Assembly: GCA_018340805.1 (NCBI GenBank)
Contig: JACMZG010001913.1
Coordinates: forward strand, 36,809,476 to 36,873,475
Origin: Microvelia longipes
Lineage: Eukaryota > Arthropoda > Insecta > Hemiptera > Veliidae
DNA length: 64,000 nucleotides
Reading direction: 5' to 3'
The position numbers and the translations under genes were made by a program. Position 1 is the stretch's first letter, and each line of letters opens with the position of its first letter. Positions 44,516-54,599 of the stretch are shown here, one piece after another. Below the pieces are notes generated by a model. The model ran no database searches, had not been told where the DNA came from, and worked only from the letters and a program-made list of their open reading frames with translations.

Positions 44516-45299
44516 GTTACTCGACTAAAACCGTAAATACACTAGTCGCATTGATACTTCATATAGTTATATATTACATAAACGGACACACTTGTACCGA
44601 GATGCAACTCCATTAGATGACAGGTAACTTTTTAATAGTTTATTGAAAAAAATATAATTACAAATTTATTACAATTTATAAATAATACATATTTAGGAAT
44701 AATAATCTAATTTAGACAAAAAAACTGTAACTATATTTTTCACCAAAAAAGCCATAGCTTGAGCTTGGCGAAGGAGTTGTATAGAAGTTATAAAATAGAT
44801 TGAGAAATACGAAATATAAAAGAAATTGTCCTGTTAAAAAAAAAATTTAAAATAAGTAGTTACTTGAAAGAAAAAATATAAAATTATATTTAGAGAAATT
44901 ACTTAGAGAAAAAAAGAAAATCATTACAATTGCAGCTATAAGTATATATTATCTTATAATTTTATTAAAGTTATAAAATAATTTTATAAATTAAGAATAA
45001 TAAATTAAAAAATGGGAAAGAATTATTAACGATTATTGCTTTTTAATAATTGTTAAATATTATTATATAATTTTTAAATGTTTAAATAATTGAACATCAA
45101 AAGTAATTCTTTGTTCATGCATGTGATAGACTTAATAATCTTTGATTTTGTTCTGCTTTTAAAATAGATTAAAAATAATGATGATAATAATAATAAAATT
45201 AATTAAGTCATTAAAATATCTTTTTAGTCCAGTTTTGAATTTTCGTATATCTGTAACAACCCTTAATTTCTTAGGTAAGGAATTAATGAGATCTGTACC
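44516..45299. other. No recognised feature
   Basis: Extremely AT-rich; no structure identified beyond homopolymers. Confidence 0.4.
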
Positions 45300-45310
45300 C
45301 TATAAGTTAT

Positions 45311-45605
45311 AACTATAAGTTTTGTGTTTGGGCACTTAAGAGACAAGTGCCCATTTCATCACAAAAGAGAAGTGTAAATTTTCATCACAAAATGAAAATT
45401 TAAATGTTATATTTAAACAATATTTCGCTCTTCATCGCACAAAGAATTTTTAAGTTTAAAATCTCGATTAGAATCACCTATGTTAAATGTGTTCAAATAA
45501 AAACCATGAAACAAAAAAACAATAAACACACGAGACAGTTCCAAACATCTAAATTTTCATTTTGTCTCTTAAGCGCCCAAACACATAACTTATACATATT
45601 ATGGA
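45311..45605. repeat. Inverted-repeat element
   Basis: 'gtgtttgggcacttaagaga' at about 45319 pairs with 'tctcttaagcgcccaaacac' at about 45565, and pairing continues inward through an 'aatgaaaatttaaatg' segment. The left arm has an extra ~45 bp with a small direct repeat ('tttcatcacaaaa'). The open frame at 45404-45667 spans it. Confidence 0.65.
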
Positions 45606-46082
45606 GACCAATACAGTGGATAATTGGTTATAACTATTCGTACGGTCTTTATAATACCGGTTTCTAATTTTAACGCTAATACAATATTTTTTCCAACATA
45701 CCTATAGTATAAATAAGAGGTAAAGAAAAGCTTTCAAAAGAATAGGTCAAGTTTAAAAAAAAAAAAGTTTTAAAAGTAGTTTTTCCCAACAGATTTCCTC
45801 TCTTAAGATGGATAATGGTTTGTTAGAGTGAGAGCGAATCTTTAAACTACTTCACATACCTTATAATAAAAAATCTTTACCAGAAAGACTAGTTTTAAAA
45901 ACTTTTTTATTAAAATAGAAAATTTGAGAAATGCTATAAGAAAATTGATTGGAAAAAGTGATGATGGCGGATTTAAAAGTTTTAAATAATAGACTTTTAA
46001 CTATAAACTTTATAGTTCAGAATTTTTAAGTATATAAGAGAATTTTGAAATTTTTTATCACAAATAAACCTGGTTTGTTTTC

Positions 46083-46085
46083 ACA

Positions 46086-46137
<52 letters not shown>

Positions 46138-46154
46138 TTATGTGTGTGTGTGTG
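46083..46154. repeat. (CA)n then (TG)n
   Basis: A CA run to 46132, a short centre 'cgcacattatg', then a TG run, together forming an imperfect inverted repeat. Confidence 0.9.
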
Positions 46155-46204
46155 CTTTAGGTATGAACACGGTTAATTACAATTAAACAATTAAACACGG
46201 TTTA

Positions 46205-46595
46205 ATTGGCCTTCAAAATCAGGTAAAATTCATTTGGGTACCAGGGCATTGCGGATTGAAGGCAATAAAATTGCTGACAGACTGGCTCGTTCTGGATCTG
46301 GCGAATAGCCCATAAGCCCTGAACTTATTATTGGCATCCCAAAATGTCTTATAAGGTCTACCTGCAATAGTTGCTTAGCAATGCCCTTTGTGATGAGTGG
46401 CGTAGTTCTTTTGGGATGAGACAATCTAACCTTATGCTTTTCAAAAACGCACTAAGATTATTTTGTCGCTAAGCAAGGAAACTTGTCACGGCTTTAATGG
46501 AGTTCTTACAGGACACTGCAGACTCAACAGACATTTAAATCTAATGGATCTAGTGAATAGCCCACTTTGTAGATTTTGTAACGCCTTAAAAACTT
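46205..46595 (+). pseudogene. LINE remnant: RNase H and knuckle, second copy
   Basis: Homologous to the minus-strand remnant at 43.6-44.5 kb but on the plus strand. WVPGHCGLKAIKLLTDW-type RNase H sequence near 46235 is broken by a one-base change. 'cacggctttaatggagttct' and 'tagattttgtaacgcc' mark the knuckle region, where it stops. Shorter and more decayed than the first copy. Confidence 0.7.
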
Positions 46596-46699
46596 ATTGT
46601 TATCACAAATTTGTTTGCTAACACAATTCTTTTTCTATATAAATACGATATAAAGGAAGAGTAAAAATGTAAATAGAGTTTAAATTTAGTATAAGTTTA

Positions 46700-47000
46700 T
46701 CCCTTTTTGTAATGAAAAATACATTTTATTTTGATAAAGCTTATGTTTCTATGGGTTTTATAAGATCAAGATGTTAAGAATCATCGAGCGTGACTACATT
46801 CTGGATAAGTAAACCGCAGGGAAAAACGGATGTGTTCCTGTCTTAGGACGAGGAATGTGAGTAAGAAGACGTTCTGCTATATAAAATAGTTATTTTTTTA
46901 TAATATACGAGCGAAGCGAGTCGGATTTGGTGATGACGAGCGTTGCGAATCCGATATGACGATGCAATTTTCCGAGATACCCTGCGCCAAATTTTATAAA
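46700..47000 (+). repeat. F1 fragment, right part
   Basis: Degenerate 5S-like segment at about 46765-46835, then 'aggacgaggaatgtgagta' and 'gatgacgagcgttgcgaatc'. Confidence 0.7.
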
Positions 47001-47635
47001 ACTTAAATAAAAAAATTGAAAATAAGATATTAATTTTCTTACATCATTAGTGAATAAAACTCTCTGAGGGAACAATTTAAATAAAATTAAACATTTTTGA
47101 GGAGATGAAGGAATGGGTTGGACCTATGAAATCAAATATCTACATCAAAAGCCCTAAATATAAAAAGCCAGTCTATAGATACAGATAACAAAATATTATC
47201 TATATATATAAATGATTTATTACTATTCAGTATCTATAACAATAGTATTACTGAATCTGTATTACTAATGAATATTACTGAATGATAGGAGGTAAAATCC
47301 GATAAAATCCGAGGTACAATGTACCCGATTTTTTAAGTAAAGAGAACAGGTGTCTTGAAGAAAACTGTAGAAAACCCGAAAGCGATTATTCTTAAAAAGA
47401 TGTTTTAACCCTCTTTCAGAAGATTTTTTGCGGCTTTTGACAAGTTTTTTCTTTCTTTTTAACAAAATTACACCGATAGAACAGTTGCTAACTTCAGGTA
47501 GGATGTGACAAAAAATTTATACAGGGAAAATTCAATTTTCAAACCTTTTCTTTAATAAAATGGATCAAGCCATTCTAGCAACTTTTTTTACGAATTTGTC
47601 TAACATCTTTTGTATGTTTAAGATAAAATAAAAAA
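47001..47635. other. No recognised feature
   Basis: The 66-codon minus frame at 47265-47465 has no recognisable motif. Confidence 0.4.
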
Positions 47636-47639
47636 GACA

Positions 47640-47960
47640 ATAGACAATACAAAAAAATATAGACAATTCAATATGCTACTGACATGAAGAAAAACATCTT
47701 TGTCAGTAATATATTTGTCAAACTAGTTAGCGAATTTCTAGTTAAAGAAATGGGTGATATGGGAAAAGTAGAAGTCGGAAAGCTTTTACTGAGTGCGAAT
47801 TTCATGAGTCGATTTTAAAATTATAACCATAGTATAGTATTACTTATGGGATAAATTTTCATAATGAAAATTCGCTAAAAATAGACAATACAATATGCTA
47901 CTGACTGCTACTGACATGAAGAAAAACATCCTTGTCAGTAATATATTTGTCAAACTAGTT
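47640..47960 (+). repeat. Direct repeat pair, ~85 bp, 240 bp apart
   Basis: 'gctactgacatgaagaaaaa' and 'gtcagtaatatatttgtcaa' occur at about 47670 and 47905. The second copy has a small internal duplication ('tgctactgactgctactgac'). 'ttttcataatgaaaattcgc' at 47857 is an F3-type edge. Confidence 0.75.
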
Positions 47961-48099
47961 TATGGGATAAGTTTAGTAAGTATGCTTATTACTTAACAAA
48001 AATAGAGTTAGAAGTAGTAATGCTTTTTTAGGTTATAAAGCATGAACCGAAAACTTGAATTTTATGCTAACCAAAGAATATCGAAAAAGAGATATAGTC

Positions 48100-48375
48100 G
48101 TGGATTTAAGGTACATTCGCAATACTGCGGTAGCGATGCGTCCGGGCGTTGCGTGCGGTGACAACTCAAATTCCAACCTATGTAATCGTGGACGTTCTTA
48201 AACAGCTTGCAGTAGGCGTAGCGGAAAATTGAAATTTTCGCAAAACCAACTAAACCCGCACAATGATCTAGTGATTAGCATTTGATTGATTACAAAACAC
48301 CTTAGAGACCTGACGCGGAAGAAACCTTTCCGTTTTCAAAGTTGTGGAATTTTTCTTACCCCCCCCCCCCCTCTC
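48100..48375. other. GC-rich patch, weak tRNA-like A box, poly(C)
   Basis: 'atgatctagtgattagca' at 48262 resembles an A box but no B box follows. A C12 run lies at about 48360-48372. Confidence 0.3.
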
Positions 48376-49545
48376 TTCCGATTAAGAGAAGAATAATTTT
48401 TTGTTTGGATTTTGTTTCATGCTGTGCTTTAAGTCGTTTTATTTTTTATTATTTTAATTTAACTTGAATAAAATAATGATGTTTTTAATCTAAAAAATAC
48501 AATATACAAAAATACAAAACACAACATTGTCATTTTATTACTTTTGTTTGTGCTGTGTCCTTTTAAAGTCTTTAATTTTTCATTTTAGTTTTAATTAGTT
48601 CAAAGTTGTTTTTTATGTTTCTATCCATAAATCAAATTTATTTCTTAATATTCTCGTTGTTCGCCAATTTGAACCGTATAGTTTTATTATCAGGGTCCGT
48701 TTATTTTATCTTAATGTAATTTTTCTGAAATCGCATACATTATTGCTGTTCTTTTAGCTTTACAGCCTAAATAGTATATAACATGTAGATCTCGGAGTTG
48801 AAATGTTTTTTTTTTTAAAAACTATTAATTACATTTTAAAACAATATAAATTCAGTTTGTTCAGTTCAAAAAATAAACTGAACAAGATAATACTTTGCGG
48901 AACCATCATTTTCCGCATCGCAATGACCGCTACGCACGCACGGACAGAAAATATTAAAACCTGTACACGTAATAAGTAATTTTAATACGTCGAATACCAA
49001 ACTAATAAAAAATAAGCTTAAAAAAATAACAAACTACTAAGCTCAAAAAAGTCAATATATTTGTTTTCTAAATTTATTCAAATCTGGCTAGGTAAAGCCA
49101 AAGGATGCTTTTAGCTTTTTGATGTAGAATAATGTAGGAATATCCCCTCTTATAAGGTATAATAGGTATCTATCTGTCATCTCTGGTCAGAAAGCAAATA
49201 TAATTTGACAGATTACTCGTCAAAACATGACATTAACAAAGATGATATATTGCCATCGAATCTAACCTATGACAATATATCATTAAAGTATATAAAAATA
49301 TAAGTATATCCACATCCAAGCAATAATTTCAACAATACGGTTTATTGATACATTGCTGGCAAAAACCTTTATATAAAAAAGTTGGAAGACATAAATAAGT
49401 GACAAAAGCTTTAAACCGATGAAGAAGAAAAGATTCATGTTATATTTTTTCAAGCTGAAAGAAAACATCCAGACTTTATAACAATAGCTAAAAAGCTTTT
49501 TGATAGATACCTAGGGCCTTTGATTTCATGCAGCTAAGTGGCCAA
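48376..49545. other. Unassigned, small palindrome at 48856-48882
   Basis: GTTCAGTT and AACTGAAC with an A-rich loop. Otherwise nothing recognised. Confidence 0.45.
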
Positions 49546-49549
49546 CACT

Positions 49550-49771
49550 TGCGCATTAATAGTTTTTTTCCTTTTGCGTATTATTTGTTCTCTCTTTTAC
49601 GTATTAATTGTTTTCTCTTTTGCGTATTAATTGTTTTCTCTTTTGCGTATTAATTGTTTCCTCTTTTGCGTATAAATTACTTTTTCTTTTGCGTATTAAT
49701 TGTTTTTTTCTATTGCGTATTATTGTTTTCTCTTTTGCGTATTAATTGTTTTCTCTTTTACGTATTATTTG
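49550..49771 (+). repeat. 23-bp minisatellite, left block
   Basis: About nine units of 'cgtattaattgttttctcttttg' with small variants. The last unit has the variant 'acgtattatttg'. The array resumes at 51.67 kb after an insertion. Confidence 0.9.
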
Positions 49772-49903
49772 TTAGCGAATTTTCATAATGAAAATGACGC
49801 TTATGAGGTTGTTCGGATGACGGAAATTGAGGGTGGGAGTGAGCGGAATCGGTTCCTATTGGCTTCCTGATAACAAAAAATATGTCTGAAAAAAGTTTAT
49901 ATA

Positions 49904-49936
<33 letters not shown>

Positions 49937-50394
49937 GTATATATATATATGTATGTAAGAGTTTCTACCCCTTCGTATGGCGAACGATAACTCTCGAAGG
50001 CGTTCTCAAATTGAAACGAAACTTTGCAAATCGCGAGATGTTGTGGAGGTTACGAGGCCTATTGTTTATAAAACATTATGACGTCATCAATCAAAGTTAT
50101 GACGTCATGAAAAAAAATTTTTTGAAACTTGAAATGGCTTTAAAACAAGGTATTTCGTTTAGGTAGACAGCTAGTTGAATCGATTAAGACAATTTCAGCT
50201 GAATCGAACCATCACAAATGGCGCAAACAGTATACATATATATATAATGTTGTATATGTATACGTCCATGTCAAAGACTCGTACGATATCTGTTGGTTCA
50301 GTAGTGTTAGAGGGTGGGGATATAGTATAATTGAAGGGCCTCTACCTCTTGCTCCATCCTGGTAAGCCTGCTGTCCTAGAGAGACAGGACAAAA

Positions 50395-50541
50395 ATGGCT
50401 TCCACTAAACCACGGCGAGCAAAGCAGGCCCGTAAAGCGGAAGAACCTCGAAGTAGTCTTCATATGGTCGAATTCATTCTAAAACGATTGCGACCGTTTC
50501 AGCTCAATCAGACAATCCTAAGCCTAGATAAACAATATTAA
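50395..50541 (+). CDS. Short open frame in F3, 48 codons
   Basis: Starts MASTKPRRAKQARKAEEPRS and continues with HMVEFILKRLRPFQLNQTIL. Its last five codons (from CTA GAT) come from the inserted hAT-like element. Homologous to the 22-codon frame in copy 1. Without the insertion it would stop after about ten further codons. No domain recognised. Confidence 0.2.
   Translation: MASTKPRRAKQARKAEEPRSSLHMVEFILKRLRPFQLNQTILSLDKQY
50515..50522. repeat. 8-bp target duplication, left
   Basis: ATCCTAAG, repeated at 51306-51313. The uninterrupted F3 copy has ATCTTAAG once at this place. Confidence 0.9.
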
Positions 50542-51305
50542 CATAGATGGTTCACTCCCGAGTGTAGTAGGAACACTCAATTGACAAGTTTGTGTTTATG
50601 ATTTAAGTTGGAGGCCTCATCACTAGAGTCTTGAATAGCGCTAGTAGTAAAAATATATTTGCTCTATTCTCTACTAGATTGTGCTATAGTATTTGTTTTA
50701 AATACAAACAGTTGCCAATCGTTTAGTAAAATAAAATAAAAGTAAACAAAGATCTATGGTATGCTGTAGTATTCGCGATGTATTTTTGTTTTTCAAAACT
50801 TGGGAGCCTCATCACGCGAAGCAGTACCATTGTTTTCTTAAAAAAATAACAATAATTAATGTTTAGTGTTTTAGACTTAAGATTTAAATTTACTATCTGA
50901 ATATAACATATCGGGTTGGCGCAAACGGATAAGTAAAGGAAACAAACCAAAATTGAAACTCTGACATTAGAGGTTCAAATCCAAGGGGGGACGACAGAAT
51001 GGGTGAAGTAAGAGTGAGAAATCAATTTTTTTGGAATACGAAATTCTTATAGAGCTTTCTTGGGATCACTCATCCATCGACTCCTCATCATTCTAGCGCT
51101 AAAAAGCGGATGGAAAGACTTGATTACCCTCAACAGCTCGTTGTTTGGTTGAATAAAAATAAATAAATAAAAGTGTCAGAAATAAAAATATCTGACAGTT
51201 TCACGCTGTCACCACTAGACTGTACTACTTGAGCCTCCTGCATCCCATCAACTATTTTTTTTAAATCTTTGAGTGAGCCATCTATGTTAATATTGTTTAT
51301 CTATG
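50523..51305. mobile_element. hAT-like non-autonomous element, 783 bp
   Basis: Terminal inverted repeats of about 35 bp (C(C/A)TAGATAAACAATATTA at each end) flanked by an exact 8-bp target duplication, the hallmark of the hAT superfamily. No transposase. The interior includes a tRNA-like pair of boxes at about 50917 and 50977 (GAGGTTCAAATCC). A left-end fragment of the same family lies at 28.87 kb. Confidence 0.85.
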
Positions 51306-51313
51306 ATCCTAAG
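51306..51313. repeat. 8-bp target duplication, right
   Basis: ATCCTAAG. Confidence 0.9.
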
Positions 51314-51510
51314 TGACGGAAACAGTATTTTTATTTAAAAACAAAAGTCATGAATATATTTTTGTTTATAACGCTTGTTAGTTTTAATATTATAGCATAC
51401 TATTAATAATAAAGTATTAATAAAATCTTAATTAGTAAAATCAAATTTGTGAGAAAGCCTCTCAGGCCCGCGAAGCGGGCCTGTGTGGAGAGGCTGTGAA
51501 AATTCGCTAG

Positions 51511-51671
51511 GTACATGGCAAAATGCCGTGTAACAAGAACAATAATGAAACAACACATCATTTAAAACAACAACAATGTGGCCGCGAAGCGGCCCGGTGG
51601 GCCGACGCCGCGAAGCGAACGAGGCGCGAAGCGAACGAGGTCGCGTAGCGGCTACGGGCCGAAGGCCCGTA
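51511..51671 (+). repeat. GC-palindrome repeat
   Basis: Contains GGCCGCGAAGCGGCC, two 'gcgaagcgaacgagg' copies, GTAGCGGC and GGGCCGAAGGCCC. The open frame across 51576-51785 runs from this into the minisatellite and is not a gene. Confidence 0.75.
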
Positions 51672-51813
51672 TTTTCTCTTTTGCGTATTAATTGGTTTTT
51701 TCTTTTGCGTATTAATTGTTTTTTTCTTTTGCGTATTAGTTGTTTTGTCTTTTGCGTATTAATAGTTTTCTCTTTTGCGTATTAATTGTTTTCTCTTTTA
51801 CGTATTATTTGTT
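51672..51813 (+). repeat. 23-bp minisatellite, right block
   Basis: Six units of the same repeat as the left block. The last unit again carries the 'acgtattatttg' variant. Confidence 0.9.
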
Positions 51814-52261
51814 TATAATTTATATCCATTACTTCCTCTTTTAACATGTTAGGGTAAAATATACACCATGCAACTTTTTTTAAGATAACATCAATTTTTG
51901 TATTTATCTTTTTAGTAATTTTTTATTTTTTTTATAGCCTTTTTTATTCTTATGTTATTTTTTGTAATATTTTGTACTGAGCGCCCTACTTGTGGTTTTT
52001 CTGTTTAGGGTCTCATTAAAAATCATTAAATAAATAAAAAAATATTACTTGTTGAGTGGCTTTATGTTTTTATGAGTTTTCAAATAAAATATTTGCAAAC
52101 ATTTCAAGTTTAATCATGTGGGTTGCCACCTCACCACGTATTTTTGTTTCGCGGGCCTGCTTAGCCTCCGGTAGACAAATAGAGACGAAGAAAATACCCA
52201 GACGAATACCAAGGACTTCGGCACCCAAAAATTCGGTCGCCAATCTAAAGACTTACTTAAC
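51814..52261. other. No supported feature
   Basis: A 70-codon plus frame (52056-52268) spans a GC-richer patch (52125-52250) but shows no recognisable domain or splice context. Confidence 0.4.
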
Positions 52262-52290
52262 GTTATAACTTACCTTTGGTAAGTTATAAC
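52262..52290. repeat. Perfect 13-bp hairpin
   Basis: GTTATAACTTACC, loop TTT, then the exact complement. No T-run follows, so not a bacterial-type terminator. Confidence 0.85.
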
Positions 52291-52521
52291 CTTGTCAGAA
52301 ATAGCATAACAAGTAGATTCATATTTAGTATGTAGTTAGTCATACTTTTATATAATATTAAGATACCTATTATATTCACTCACAATATATTAAATTACAT
52401 TAATTAACCTACGAAACAAAAGTAAGTTCTAAAATCTCAAAAATCTTATTATTCAAGCATAAAGAATTTTACGTGACTCCTGTATAGCAGTGAATTATTT
52501 TAAGAGGTTTTTCATACGAAC
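52291..52521. other. Intron of the receptor gene (inferred)
   Basis: Minus-strand sequence downstream of the exon donor. No second receptor exon seen down to the left edge of the window. Confidence 0.4.
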
Positions 52522-52664
52522 CTGAGGTATTTTGAAAAGTCTAAGCAGATTAGCAACTTGTATGGAAGTAACAGACGAAGCGGCTCCAACTACACCAGAT
52601 ATGACTTTCCTGACTTGAGTCTTGTTACAATGGTACTCAGTATCGTCTATGTTACTAATAGAAC
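52522..52664 (-). CDS. Metabotropic glutamate receptor (group II-like), ligand-domain exon
   Basis: A 143-base exon on the minus strand with acceptor TTACAG at 52665 and donor CAG|GTTCGT at 52521. It reads in one frame: two bases plus 47 codons, so intron phases 1 and 0. The peptide has SISNIDDTEYHC, then RKVISGVVGAASSV, then SIQVANLLRLFKIPQ. The last block is almost identical to the corresponding stretch of vertebrate mGluR2/3 (SIQVANLLRLFQIPQ), and the first aligns with the mGluR2/3 segment just before it. In the family this lies in lobe 1 of the extracellular Venus-flytrap domain, around the glutamate-binding serines. Such receptors are class C GPCRs at synapses. The rest of the gene is outside the window or beyond very large repeat-filled introns. 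No disabling change is seen. Confidence 0.85.
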
Positions 52665-52724
52665 CTGTAACACACCAAATTTAGAAATTAGCAGATTTTA
52701 CTTTGAACAATGAACTTTTGAACA
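52665..52724. other. Intron upstream of the receptor exon (inferred)
   Basis: Minus-strand intron end. No upstream receptor exon was recognised between here and 64000. Confidence 0.4.
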
Positions 52725-52775
52725 GTTGTCCATATGGATGGCGAATTTCCTTTGGAACGTTTCCCTATTTAAAAA
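52725..52775 (-). repeat. F2 fragment
   Basis: 'ggcgaatttcctttggaac' and a mutated 'gtttcc' block, close to the receptor exon. Confidence 0.6.
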
Positions 52776-52835
52776 TCCATTTTTTCTTCGAATTCTGATT
52801 TATGGTAATTTATTATAAAGCACTACTTTTAATAC

Positions 52836-52837
52836 AC

Positions 52838-52912
<75 letters not shown>
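52836..52912. repeat. (TA)n tract
   Basis: Simple sequence. Confidence 0.95.
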
Positions 52913-52920
<8 letters not shown>

Positions 52921-52934
52921 TATAATTTAAGTAT

Positions 52935-53148
52935 ATAGTAGACTGTACTGGACTTCGGCACCGGAGGTCTAGGGTTCACAGCCCGGGCTATGCACTTAGT
53001 TTTTATGAATATAATTTGATTTAAAAAGATTTCGCCAACTTTAGCTTTACTTTGAACATAGTAGATGTGTCCTACCCGAGGTGTTTCTCGCAGGGTGAAT
53101 ACCCTGAAGGGCCGAAAGGCCCTAAAACGGGCATTATTATTATTATAT
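52935..53148 (+). mobile_element. Short SINE with (ATT)n tail
   Basis: A B-box-like 'ggtctagggttcacagccc' near the start, 'cctacccgaggtgtttctcg' in the body, a GGGCCGAAAGGCCC hairpin near the 3' end and (ATT)n at 53135-53147. Confidence 0.55.
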
Positions 53149-53885
53149 AGCAGACTAGTATATAGGTATTATAGCATAATAATAGTGTTAACTTAAAGAA
53201 AAAATTACTTCAGTCAAAACTAAAATAATAATATATTGAGACATTAAAATGAATAATCATTAAATCAAATATAGTTATTTATGCCATAAGGCTGAGAAGT
53301 GTGTCTTTATGTCACGGCAATTAGATTTACCGACGAGCGAAGCGAGTCGGGAAAAATTGCCAAGAGATGGCATACACTATTTTTTTTTGAGGTAGCACTC
53401 ATTAAATAAACTGCGCTATATACTTAATTGAAATAAAAAACAAACGTTCAATTAACTCCATATTATCGTCGTCATTGAATTCATCCATAGCTTTACACTT
53501 TTACTCAAAAATGTAAAAGCTTTACAAATAAACACAGAAAAATTGTTAATTAGAACTAGAACATCTTTTAAAAACGAAAAAAATTTAGTCTACGAACAAA
53601 AACAGAAACAAAATGAACGTTTTTTTAAGAAAACTCATGAAGGTTTAACACAGATTGTTTTTTGAACACGCTACATTACAGTAATGGCGGCAACATATGA
53701 ATTACTTTTACGTCCTAGGAGTTTTTTTTTACATTCATTATTATCCTCGGAGGTGAAAAGTACTAAATAACCTCCTATAACAATAATGATTGGCTTCTCA
53801 TCCTAAAAACGGTCCAATAAAGTGCTCAATTACGTACTACCTCAAAAAAAATAAATTTATTAAATAACGGACATATAATTTATAA
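53149..53885. other. Unassigned, F1-like word at 53332
   Basis: 'gacgagcgaagcgagtcggg' is an F1 right-end word. Nothing else recognised. Confidence 0.45.
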
Positions 53886-53899
53886 TATAGTAAAATATC

Positions 53900-54170
53900 A
53901 GGTACTGGGTATATCGGAACTTTTCTTCATTACTACAGATTCGCTAGTCTCATCCTCTCAGCTTCGGACTCGCTTCGCTCGCCCTCAAAAATACAGTTCG
54001 CCAAATTTTTACTACAACGTGCCCATGGACTTGCTTTGTTCGTCTCCAGATAGTAAATGCATCCGTATCATTCCCAGCGGTCACCCATACAGCACTGACC
54101 ACGCTCAATGCTCCTTAATTTTTATGATCCAATAAAAATCATAGATTGTCGTATTGAAACGTAACTTTTT
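53900..54170 (-). repeat. F1 copy, minus strand, best 5S-like segment
   Basis: Reads F1 right part in reverse. The 5S-like segment at about 54060-54135 (minus) includes GTATGGGTGACCGCTGGGAA, the closest match in the window to the 5S rRNA C box. Confidence 0.8.
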
Positions 54171-54375
54171 TGAGATCTATAAGAGCAAACTGTTATTTCA
54201 AAATGAATATTAGATTTATATATTTACTTTTACAATACTGTCTCCTCGCAAGGTAGATTAAGAAAGATAAGTAAGCAAAACATACAAAAAAAAGACTCAT
54301 ATAAAATATCTCTCAGATGTGACTTTGATGGCTTTCATGAATAGTTTATATAAGATTCCATTACACATTTTTTAT

Positions 54376-54486
54376 ATTTTAGCGAATTTCTTTGAAAAAA
54401 TTTCCACATGAAAAGATTTCGCTAATAGGATGGGATGGCACAGGAAGAGCAAAAGACAAGTTTTGCGAAATCATATATATATATAT

Positions 54487-54535
<49 letters not shown>

Positions 54536-54540
54536 TGTGT
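54376..54540. repeat. F3-type edge and (TA)n
   Basis: 'tttagcgaatttctttg' pairs with 'gaaaagatttcgctaatagg', then (TA)n at about 54474-54532 followed by TG. Both open frames here are repeat artefacts. Confidence 0.6.
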
Positions 54541-54599
54541 GTGTGTTTGTCTGCCTTCAAGCACAGGGACTGAGGCAATGATCAGACTGACCAGCTAGC

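Larger units (their letters stand above)
49772..51510 (+). mobile_element. F3 element, copy 2, split by a hAT-like insertion
   Basis: Ends TTAGCGAATTTTC and GAAAATTCGCTA as in copy 1 and is colinear with it on both sides of the insert. Has (TA)n at about 49897-49950, TGACGTCA at 50079 and 50100, and the leader/ATG region at 50395. About 950 bp without the insertion. Confidence 0.85.

Noticed and set aside
49550..49771. CRISPR-like 23-bp repeats
   Set aside because: No spacers; a plain minisatellite.
52056..52268. 70-codon plus-strand frame near the receptor exon
   Set aside because: No domain recognised, opposite strand to the receptor and no splice context.
52262..52290. Rho-independent terminator
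   Set aside because: A perfect hairpin, but no U-run and the genome is eukaryotic.
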